Below are positions 58,027-64,000 of a stretch of DNA of 64,000 nt, one piece after another (positions within the stretch are counted from its first letter, which is position 1; every line of letters begins with the position of its first letter). Below the pieces are notes generated by a model, which made no database searches, had not been told where the DNA came from, and saw only the letters and a program-made list of their open reading frames with translations. The DNA comes from Nonlabens xiamenensis (GTDB taxonomy: Bacteria; Bacteroidota; Bacteroidia; Flavobacteriales; Flavobacteriaceae): NCBI RefSeq assembly GCF_003865345.1, contig NZ_RMVE01000002.1:434001-498000 (forward strand), written 5' to 3'. The position numbers were made by a program, and so were the translations under genes.

Positions 58027-58054
58027 CAAAAATATTCAAAAAAAAAAGGATCAA
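58027..58054 (-). promoter_or_regulatory. Possible carA promoter overlapping the rplQ terminator
   Basis: On the minus strand a TTG (58052-58054) lies 17 bp before TATTTTTG (58027-58034), which ends 13 bp before the carA ATG. The TTG is inside the arm of the rplQ terminator hairpin, so promoter and terminator overlap. The AT-rich context makes a chance match possible. Confidence 0.45.
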
Positions 58055-58077
58055 TGAACTAATCATTGATCCTTTTT
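58043..58077 (-). terminator. Terminator after rplQ (end of ribosomal operon)
   Basis: Stem AAAAAGGATCAATGA / TCATTGATCCTTTTT with loop ACTAA, followed by a long T-run on the minus strand. Confidence 0.9.
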
Positions 58078-58096
58078 CTACATTTTATAAAGAATT

Positions 58097-58567
58097 TTAC
58101 TCTTCTTCATTGGTCGCTTTCTCGGCTGCAGGAGCAGCTGGTTTGGAAGACTTGCTTCTACGACTTCTTCTGGTGGACTTTTTGGCACCAGCTTCTAGCT
58201 TATAGGTTTCATTGAAATCAACCAATTCGATCATCGCCATGTCGGCGTTATCACCCAATCGATTACCCATTTTAATGATCCTGGTGTACCCACCTGGACG
58301 ATCACCTACCTTAGCCGCCACCTCACGGAACAATTCCGTAACAGCTTCCTTGCTTCTTAACTTTTCAAAAGTAAGTCTGCGGTTGTGCGTGGTATCTTCT
58401 TTTGATTTGGTCACCAAAGGCTCGACAAATTGCTTCAATGCCTTTGCTTTTGCCACTGTAGTATTGATGCGCTTGTGCTCGATCAATGAACAGGCCATAT
58501 TGGCCAACATCGCCTTGCGGTGCGCTGTTTTTCTACTTAAGTGATTTCCTTTTTTTCCGTGTCTCAT
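58097..58567 (-). CDS. rplQ: 50S ribosomal protein L17
   Basis: Structural protein of the large subunit, 156 residues. Starts [21 protein letters not shown] and has [17 protein letters not shown] and [25 protein letters not shown]. It has a long Lys/Ala/Glu-rich C-terminal tail (about 125-156), longer than in E. coli and usual for Bacteroidota. Last gene of the ribosomal transcript, 30 bp after rpoA. Confidence 0.97.
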   Translation of the reverse strand: MRHGKKGNHLSRKTAHRKAMLANMACSLIEHKRINTTVAKAKALKQFVEPLVTKSKEDTTHNRRLTFEKLRSKEAVTELFREVAAKVGDRPGGYTRIIKMGNRLGDNADMAMIELVDFNETYKLEAGAKKSTRRSRRSKSSKPAAPAAEKATNEEE

Positions 58568-58597
58568 TGTATTATATCTTCTTGAACCAGTCCAGGA

Positions 58598-59590
58598 CTA
58601 GTCACGGTCTAATTTATATTTTGCTAGGTCCATTCCGAAGTTAAGACCCTTTACATTTACCAACTCCTCCAATTCAGTCAAAGACTTCTTACCGAAGTTT
58701 CTGAACTTCATAAGATCGTTTTTGTTGTAGGACACCAAGTCACCCAAGGTCTCTACCTCTGCAGCTTTCAAACAGTTCAATGCACGAACTGAAAGCTCCA
58801 TATCAACTAGTTTAGTCTTGAGCAGTTGACGCATGTGCAAGCTCTCCTCATCATAGGTTTCAGTCTGCGCAATCTCGTCTGCTTCCAGCGTAATTCTCTC
58901 ATCAGAGAACAACATAAAGTGGTGGATCAGAGTTTTGGCAGCCTCAGTAAGGGCATGCTTAGGGTGGATACTACCATCAGTGATAATTTCAAAAACCAAT
59001 TTTTCAAAGTCGGTCTTTTGCTCAACACGATAGTTTTCGATACTATACTTTACATTTTTGATTGGAGTAAAGATAGAGTCGATAGCGATAGTACCGATTG
59101 CGGCATTGGGATTTTTGTTCTCTTCTGCAGGAACATAACCACGTCCTTTTTCAATTGTCAATTCTAAATTGAGGTTGACATTACTCTCTGTATTACAGAT
59201 CACCATTTCAGGATTCAACACCTGAAAACCAGAAATATGCTTTTGCATATCACCAGCAGTAAACTGATCTTTTCCAGAGAAGCTTACGTTAACAACTTCA
59301 CTGTCCACTTCATCAATCTGACGTCTGAATCGAACTTGTTTAAAGTTCAAAATAATTTCAGTTACATCTTCCACTACGCCCTCAATGGTTGAAAACTCGT
59401 GATCAACTCCTTCAATTCGGATAGAAGTTACTGCAAAACCTTCCAAAGAAGATAAGAGTACTCTTCTAAGCGCATTACCAACGGTAAGTCCGTAACCTGG
59501 TTCTAGCGGCCTGAATTCGAATTTACCTTCGAAGTCAGTGGAATCAATCATGATTACTTTATCCGGCTTTTGGAAATTTAATATGGCCAT
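58598..59590 (-). CDS. rpoA: RNA polymerase alpha subunit
   Basis: Core RNA polymerase subunit, 330 residues. N-terminal dimerisation domain (to about 230; [36 protein letters not shown]), linker and C-terminal helix-hairpin-helix domain (about 250-325; [38 protein letters not shown]). Complete, with the usual place between rpsD and rplQ. Confidence 0.98.
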   Translation of the reverse strand: MAILNFQKPDKVIMIDSTDFEGKFEFRPLEPGYGLTVGNALRRVLLSSLEGFAVTSIRIEGVDHEFSTIEGVVEDVTEIILNFKQVRFRRQIDEVDSEVVNVSFSGKDQFTAGDMQKHISGFQVLNPEMVICNTESNVNLNLELTIEKGRGYVPAEENKNPNAAIGTIAIDSIFTPIKNVKYSIENYRVEQKTDFEKLVFEIITDGSIHPKHALTEAAKTLIHHFMLFSDERITLEADEIAQTETYDEESLHMRQLLKTKLVDMELSVRALNCLKAAEVETLGDLVSYNKNDLMKFRNFGKKSLTELEELVNVKGLNFGMDLAKYKLDRD

Positions 59591-59614
59591 AAGATTACTT
59601 AAATGTGTTGGTTA

Positions 59615-60220
59615 TTATTTAGAGTACAATTCAACGATCAACTGCTCCTTGATATTTTCAGGGATCTGCAAACGTTCTGGGACAGAAACAAAAGTTCCGG
59701 TCAAGTTTGCCTTGTTGAAAGTAATGTAGTCATAAACGTGCTCGTTGCTAGAAAGTGCATCATCGATCGCTGTCAAAGACTTGGACTTTTCACGCACCGC
59801 TACCTCGTCACCTGGCTGAAGCTGGTAAGAAGGGATGTTGACCAATTGGCCATTTACGGTGATGTGTCTGTGTGAAACCAGCTGTCTGGCACCTCTTCGA
59901 GATCTGGCCAGACCCATTCTGTACACCACGTTGTCTAAACGCGACTCGCAAAGTTGAAGCAATACTTCACCGGTAATTCCAGTGCTACGTACGGCTTTCT
60001 CAAACATCAAACGGAATTGCTTTTCAAGGATACCGTAAGTGTACTTTGCTTTTTGTTTTTCTTTGAGCTGAACTGCGTATTCAGACTCTTTTCCACGGCG
60101 TCTTGCGTTACCGTGCATTCCCGGAGGATAGTTCTTCTTCTCCAGCGCTTTACTAGGGCCAAAAATCGGTTCTCTAAATCTACGTGCGATTTTTGCCTTA
60201 GGACCTCTATATCTTGCCAT
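59615..60220 (-). CDS. rpsD: 30S ribosomal protein S4
   Basis: Primary 16S rRNA-binding protein that helps start 30S assembly. It has 201 residues: [36 protein letters not shown], and the S4 RNA-binding domain (about 92-155; [34 protein letters not shown]). It lies 85 bp after rpsK and 24 bp before rpoA. Confidence 0.98.
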   Translation of the reverse strand: MARYRGPKAKIARRFREPIFGPSKALEKKNYPPGMHGNARRRGKESEYAVQLKEKQKAKYTYGILEKQFRLMFEKAVRSTGITGEVLLQLCESRLDNVVYRMGLARSRRGARQLVSHRHITVNGQLVNIPSYQLQPGDEVAVREKSKSLTAIDDALSSNEHVYDYITFNKANLTGTFVSVPERLQIPENIKEQLIVELYSK

Positions 60221-60305
60221 TTTAAAAAATTATTGTGAGCGGTGTGTTACGAATTCAGGTCGATATCCTTCGGTAACCATATAACCACTCGATATTAATA
60301 GATAA

Positions 60306-60695
60306 TTATACTCTTCTTCTTTTCGGTGGACGACAACCATTGTGTGGTAGTGGCGTCACATCGATAATCTCAGTAACTTCGATACCAGAGTTATGAATGG
60401 AACGGATGGCGCTTTCACGTCCGTTTCCTGGCCCCTTCACATAGGCTTTTACCTTGCGCAAACCAGCTTCATGTGCTACTTTGGAACAATCCTCAGCCGC
60501 CAATTGTGCAGCGTAAGGGGTGTTTTTCTTAGAACCACGGAAACCCATTTTTCCTGCAGAGGACCAAGCGATCACTTCTCCTTTTTTGTTGGTAAGGGAG
60601 ATCAAAATATTGTTGAAAGAAGAAGAGATGTGTGCCTCTCCTACGCTATCAACGACTACCTTACGTTTCTTTGCTACTGTTTTAGACTTTGCCAT
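60306..60695 (-). CDS. rpsK: 30S ribosomal protein S11
   Basis: Small-subunit platform protein, 129 residues. Basic N-terminus, then [55 protein letters not shown] and the family end [18 protein letters not shown]. It follows rpsM by 12 bp. Confidence 0.98.
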   Translation of the reverse strand: MAKSKTVAKKRKVVVDSVGEAHISSSFNNILISLTNKKGEVIAWSSAGKMGFRGSKKNTPYAAQLAAEDCSKVAHEAGLRKVKAYVKGPGNGRESAIRSIHNSGIEVTEIIDVTPLPHNGCRPPKRRRV

Positions 60696-60707
60696 ATCAG
60701 TTACTTA

Positions 60708-61082
60708 TTATTTGGTTGCTTTTTTCTTGTTGGCAACCGTCTTACGTTTTCCTTTACGAGTACGAGAGTTGTTTTTGGTACGCTGACCTCTCAATGGAAG
60801 TCCTGACCTGTGACGGATTCCTCGATAGCAACCGATATCCATCAAACGCTTGATGTTGATCTGAGTTTCGGATCTCAATTCACCTTCTATGGTAAATTCA
60901 CCTATAGCTGCACGAATTTTTCCGATTTCGTCATCATCCCACTCGTTTACCTTTTTGTCTAGGCCAACACCTGTAGATTCAAGAACCTCTTGAGCGCGAC
61001 TTCTACCTATACCAAAAATGTAAGTCAATGCTACTTCTCCACGTTTATTTTTAGGTATGTCTACCCCTGCAATTCTAGCCAT
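60708..61082 (-). CDS. rpsM: 30S ribosomal protein S13
   Basis: Small-subunit head protein that contacts tRNA and the 50S subunit, 124 residues: [51 protein letters not shown] and a Lys-rich end. Normal place after rpmJ. Confidence 0.98.
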   Translation of the reverse strand: MARIAGVDIPKNKRGEVALTYIFGIGRSRAQEVLESTGVGLDKKVNEWDDDEIGKIRAAIGEFTIEGELRSETQINIKRLMDIGCYRGIRHRSGLPLRGQRTKNNSRTRKGKRKTVANKKKATK

Positions 61083-61085
61083 AGC

Positions 61086-61202
61086 TTAACCTTGTCTTTG
61101 TTTAAATTTTGGATTCTTTTTGTTGATGACATAAAGACGCCCTTTGCGACGTACAATTTTACAGTCAGCACTTCTTTTTTTAACTGATGCTCTTACTTTC
61201 AT
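61086..61202 (-). CDS. rpmJ: 50S ribosomal protein L36
   Basis: Small zinc-ribbon ribosomal protein, 38 residues, from the ATG at 61200-61202: [20 protein letters not shown], then [18 protein letters not shown]. Only one Cys (Cys14) is seen, and the Cys/His zinc set of the C+ form is incomplete, so it is a C-minus form. It lies between infA and rpsM with a 2-bp gap to infA. Confidence 0.95.
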   Translation of the reverse strand: MKVRASVKKRSADCKIVRRKGRLYVINKKNPKFKQRQG

Positions 61203-61204
61203 AA

Positions 61205-61420
61205 TTAGTATCTATAAGTGATCCTTGCTTTTGTCAAATCGTAAGGACTCATTTCTAATTTTACTTTATCTCCAGGTAAAAGTTTTATATAATGCATGCG
61301 CATCTTACCTGAAATATGCGCAGTGACTACGTGACCATTTTCGAGCTCTACCCTAAACATTGCGTTGGATAATGCCTCGATGATGGATCCGTCTTGTTCT
61401 ATTGCTGGTTGTTTTGCCAT
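61205..61420 (-). CDS. infA: Translation initiation factor IF-1
   Basis: OB-fold protein of 71 residues that binds the 30S A site in initiation: [66 protein letters not shown] is the full family pattern. Its ATG shares one base with the secY stop (TAATG). Confidence 0.97.
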   Translation of the reverse strand: MAKQPAIEQDGSIIEALSNAMFRVELENGHVVTAHISGKMRMHYIKLLPGDKVKLEMSPYDLTKARITYRY

Positions 61421-62754
61421 TATGCTACTGCTTTTCTATTTTTCCCAGTCTTGATCAAACCATCATAATGACGATTGAGTAGATAGGAATTTATTTGTTG
61501 CATTGTATCAATCGCAACCCCCACCATAATTAGTAACGAGGTACCACCGTAAAACAAAGCCCATGCTTGATTAACCCCCATAAGAGAGATAACGGCTGGA
61601 AATATCGCTACAGCAGCAAGAAACAAAGACCCAGGTAATGTGATCTGGGACATGATCCTATCCAAATATTCTGAAGTCTCAGTTCCAGGACGTATACCCG
61701 GAATAAATCCTCCGTTGCGTTTTAAATCGTCAGCCATCTTATTAGTAGGAACCGTGATAGCAGTATAAAAATAAGTAAAGACGATAATCAATAATGCGAA
61801 AGTCAAGTTGTACCAGAAACCAAATATATCGCTATAAGCAGCTCCGATTGACTTCGCCCATTCAGCTTCCATTTGACCTATGGCCGATGGAACAAACATG
61901 ATTGCTTGCGCGAAGATGATAGGCATTACCCCAGAGGCATTAAGCTTGAGTGGGATATACTGTCTTGAACCGAAAACATTCTTTTCGTACCCACCAGTGG
62001 CTGTACGTCGTGCATATTGCACAGGTATTCTTCTTACTCCCATGACCAAGAACACACAGGCCGCGATCACTAACAACCAAATCACCAATTCGATAACAAT
62101 TAAAAACAAGCCACCCGTACCATCAAATCGGGCAACTGTTTCCTGAGCAATAGCTTGGGGAAGGGTTGCAATAATTCCCACCATAATCAATAGTGAGATA
62201 CCGTTCCCAATTCCTTTATCTGTGATCTTTTCTCCCAACCACATGGCAAACACACATCCAGTTACCAAGATAATTGTGCTTATAACCAGGAACAAAGTTT
62301 GTTGATCTTTCATCATAAAGGCAGATTCCGGAACTCCTAATGTATCCAGAGTCAACAAATAACTTGGTGCTTGAATCAAACAAATACCAATGGTCAGCCA
62401 TCGTGTAATTTGGTTAATTTTTCTTCTACCAGATTCACCTTCCTTCTGCAATTTCTGCAGATACGGAATAGCGATACCCATTAATTGAACAACAATACTG
62501 GCAGAAATGTATGGCATAATACCTAGTGCAAATACAGAGGCCTTTGCAAAGGCTCCCCCAGTAAAGGCATTCAATATCCCGCCAATTCCGGTTGAAAAAT
62601 TAGACGCAAAACCACTAAGCTCCGTTGAATCAATTCCAGGCAACGTGATTTGGGCACCAAACCTATAAACAAGAAGTAAACTGAAAGTCATAATAATACG
62701 ATCTCTCAGTTCTTCTATCTTCCAGACATTTTTTAAGGTTTCAATTAATTTCAT
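61420..62754 (-). CDS. secY: Protein translocase subunit SecY
   Basis: Channel subunit of the Sec translocon, 444 residues, ten transmembrane helices. Family marks are [18 protein letters not shown] in helix 2, [25 protein letters not shown] near the cytosolic loop, and the C-terminal [12 protein letters not shown]. Complete. Lies between rplO and infA. Confidence 0.98.
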   Translation of the reverse strand: MKLIETLKNVWKIEELRDRIIMTFSLLLVYRFGAQITLPGIDSTELSGFASNFSTGIGGILNAFTGGAFAKASVFALGIMPYISASIVVQLMGIAIPYLQKLQKEGESGRRKINQITRWLTIGICLIQAPSYLLTLDTLGVPESAFMMKDQQTLFLVISTIILVTGCVFAMWLGEKITDKGIGNGISLLIMVGIIATLPQAIAQETVARFDGTGGLFLIVIELVIWLLVIAACVFLVMGVRRIPVQYARRTATGGYEKNVFGSRQYIPLKLNASGVMPIIFAQAIMFVPSAIGQMEAEWAKSIGAAYSDIFGFWYNLTFALLIIVFTYFYTAITVPTNKMADDLKRNGGFIPGIRPGTETSEYLDRIMSQITLPGSLFLAAVAIFPAVISLMGVNQAWALFYGGTSLLIMVGVAIDTMQQINSYLLNRHYDGLIKTGKNRKAVA

Positions 62755-62763
62755 CCGGTACGA

Positions 62764-63216
62764 TTATACAGTTTGTGCTTGTCCTCCTGCTTTTTCTATA
62801 GCAGCTTTCGCGGAAGCGGTAAATTTATGAGCCGTTACATTAACGGAAGCTTTGATCTCACCACGACCAAGAACCTTGACCATATCGTTTTTCCCAACAA
62901 TACCTTCAGCGATCATGTCATCCACAGTAATAGTGTCTGAAAGACGACCTGCTTCGTGGTAAGCCTGGATAACATCAAGGTTGACTCCAGCATATTCCTT
63001 ACGATTGATATTAGTGAAACCAAATTTAGGCACACGTCTTTGAAGCGGCATTTGACCTCCTTCAAAACCGATCTTTTTAGAATATCCAGAGCGCGACTTG
63101 GCTCCTTTATGACCACGGGTAGCTGTTCCTCCTTTTCCAGAACCTTGACCTCTACCTATAATCTTACCTGCTTTCTTAACAGATCCTTCAGCCGGTTTTA
63201 AGTTATTTAAACCCAT
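62764..63216 (-). CDS. rplO: 50S ribosomal protein L15
   Basis: Large-subunit protein of 150 residues: MGLNNLKPAEGSVKKAGKIIGRGQGSGKGGTATRGHKGAKSRSG, then GFEGGQMPLQRRVPKFGF. The segment ASAKA near the end is encoded by AGCTTTCGCGGAAGCG at 62803-62818, a 14-of-16 match to the local palindrome. Confidence 0.97.
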   Translation of the reverse strand: MGLNNLKPAEGSVKKAGKIIGRGQGSGKGGTATRGHKGAKSRSGYSKKIGFEGGQMPLQRRVPKFGFTNINRKEYAGVNLDVIQAYHEAGRLSDTITVDDMIAEGIVGKNDMVKVLGRGEIKASVNVTAHKFTASAKAAIEKAGGQAQTV

Positions 63217-63227
63217 TGTAAATATTT

Positions 63228-63407
63228 TTAAGCCTTCTCTACAGAGACTAAATGTGAAACTTTTGCAATCATACCTTGTATCACAGAATTATCTTCATGC
63301 TCCACAACCTGATTCATTTTGCGCAAGCCTAATGCGAGCAAGGTCTTCTTTTGTCTAGAAGTCCTGTTGATCGCGCTGCGTACTTTTTTTACTTTTAACT
63401 TTGCCAT
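63228..63407 (-). CDS. rpmD: 50S ribosomal protein L30
   Basis: Small large-subunit protein of 59 residues from the ATG at 63405-63407: MAKLKVKKVRSAINRTSRQK, then KTLLALGLRKMNQVVEHEDN and SVIQGMIAKVSHLVSVEKA. The pattern LGLRKMNQVV is the family mark. It lies 11 bp after rpsE and 11 bp before rplO. Confidence 0.95.
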   Translation of the reverse strand: MAKLKVKKVRSAINRTSRQKKTLLALGLRKMNQVVEHEDNSVIQGMIAKVSHLVSVEKA

Positions 63408-63418
63408 CGTAGTAGGGA

Positions 63419-63943
63419 TTATCCGTTAAATACTTTATCAATTGAGATACCACGTTGCTTTGCTACGGTCTCTGCGCTGCGCAATTGTAACAGTGCATCA
63501 AAGGTAGCTTTTACCACGTTATGTGGATTGGAAGATCCTTGGTTTTTACTCAATACATCATGAACACCTACAGCTTCCAATACGGCACGAATAGCACCAC
63601 CTGCGATAACTCCAGTACCCGTTGAAGCAGGCATTAGAAGAACACGCGCTCCACCAAATTTACCTTTCTGCTCGTGCGGAATGGTTCCGTTTTTCAATGG
63701 AATTCTAACCAAGTTCTTTTTGGCGTCTTCAACAGCCTTAGCAATGGCTTCAGAAACTTCTTTGGATTTTCCAAGTCCGTGACCTACAACTCCATTTTCA
63801 TCACCTACAACGGTAATCGCAGAGAAACCAAAGGCACGTCCACCCTTAGTCACTTTTGTAACACGTTGAACACCGACAAGACGGTCTTTTAAATCCAAGC
63901 CACCTGGCTTAACTACTTCTACGTTTTTATATTTTTGGTACAT
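63419..63943 (-). CDS. rpsE: 30S ribosomal protein S5
   Basis: Small-subunit protein linked to decoding accuracy, 174 residues: [90 protein letters not shown]. Complete, in the spc order. Confidence 0.98.
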   Translation of the reverse strand: MYQKYKNVEVVKPGGLDLKDRLVGVQRVTKVTKGGRAFGFSAITVVGDENGVVGHGLGKSKEVSEAIAKAVEDAKKNLVRIPLKNGTIPHEQKGKFGGARVLLMPASTGTGVIAGGAIRAVLEAVGVHDVLSKNQGSSNPHNVVKATFDALLQLRSAETVAKQRGISIDKVFNG

Positions 63944-63961
63944 TATCCTAAATGTTTCAAA

Positions 63962-64000
63962 TTAAAATTTAAGCCCAGCTTCTCTTGCTCCTTCTGCAAG
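63962..64000 (-). CDS. rplR: 50S ribosomal protein L18 (C-terminal end only)
   Basis: Twelve residues, LAEGAREAGLKF, then stop, just upstream of rpsE. This is the standard C-terminus of L18 and its expected place in the spc order. The rest lies beyond the right edge. Confidence 0.85.
   Translation of the reverse strand, partial: LAEGAREAGLKF

Noticed and set aside
58097-64000. Ribosomal genes as a source of novelty
   Set aside because: Order L18-S5-L30-L15-SecY-IF1-L36-S13-S11-S4-RpoA-L17 is the ordinary Bacteroidota spc/alpha arrangement.

Overview
The window looks like chromosomal DNA of a marine-type Flavobacteriaceae (Bacteroidota). Evidence: three large secreted proteins with C-terminal type IX secretion sorting domains, a TonB-dependent receptor with an N-terminal carboxypeptidase-like domain, the bacillithiol enzyme BshC, promoters of the Bacteroidota form TTG-N19-21-TAnnTTTG, almost no Shine-Dalgarno sequences, and an S10/spc/alpha-type ribosomal cluster. 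I see no phage, plasmid, transposase, CRISPR or tRNA/rRNA signal. The genus is not decided.

Layout. 1-15.8 kb (mostly minus strand): guaA (cut by the left edge), bshC, fahA, then glyA on plus, a DUF885 lipoprotein, an operon pabB-tilS-dsbD behind a TonB receptor, and typA. 16-21 kb (plus): a geranylgeranyl-reductase-like flavoprotein and a LytS/LytTR two-component pair. 21-30 kb (minus): an unknown secreted protein, a LamG/beta-helix T9SS protein, a PH-domain protein, a SlyD-like isomerase on plus and a subtilisin-like T9SS protease. 30-41 kb (mostly plus): ffh, folD, two secreted proteins, a Cys-cluster protein, a TrkA-C membrane protein, a thiol/persulfide cluster (TlpA, CxxC protein, MBL-rhodanese, two rhodaneses) and kdsA. 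41-46.4 kb: GH25 and DUF1801 on minus, then a seven-gene plus-strand cluster of membrane proteins around a small winged-helix regulator, with two matching promoter-operators. 46.4-55.4 kb (minus): two guanidino-modifying enzymes, citrate synthase and a giant reprolysin-like T9SS metalloprotease. 55.6-64 kb (minus): L18, S5, L30, L15, SecY, IF-1, L36, S13, S11, S4, RpoA, L17, then carA-eno.

Two things stand out beyond ordinary genes. First, a 16-bp palindrome, CGCTTTCGCGAAAGCG, occurs ten times exactly plus once with one change between 6.7 and 50.1 kb, about every 4 kb, both between genes and inside genes, where it is read as AFAKA or RFRES; in three cases this lies in or next to a secretion signal. 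Second, the winged-helix/DUF4173/COQ4-like cluster carries two 19-bp operator-like inverted repeats that are exact reverse complements of each other, each at the same distance from a TTG box. This is the best candidate here for an uncharacterised regulated membrane system.

Several starts were moved downstream from the longest reading frame where a signal peptide, family N-terminus or promoter position demanded it (bshC, glyA, DUF885, pabB, S8 protease, ffh, YkgJ-like, rhodanese lipoprotein, kdsA, DUF2807-like, DUF4173, DUF1361). All assignments come from reading motifs; no database search was possible.
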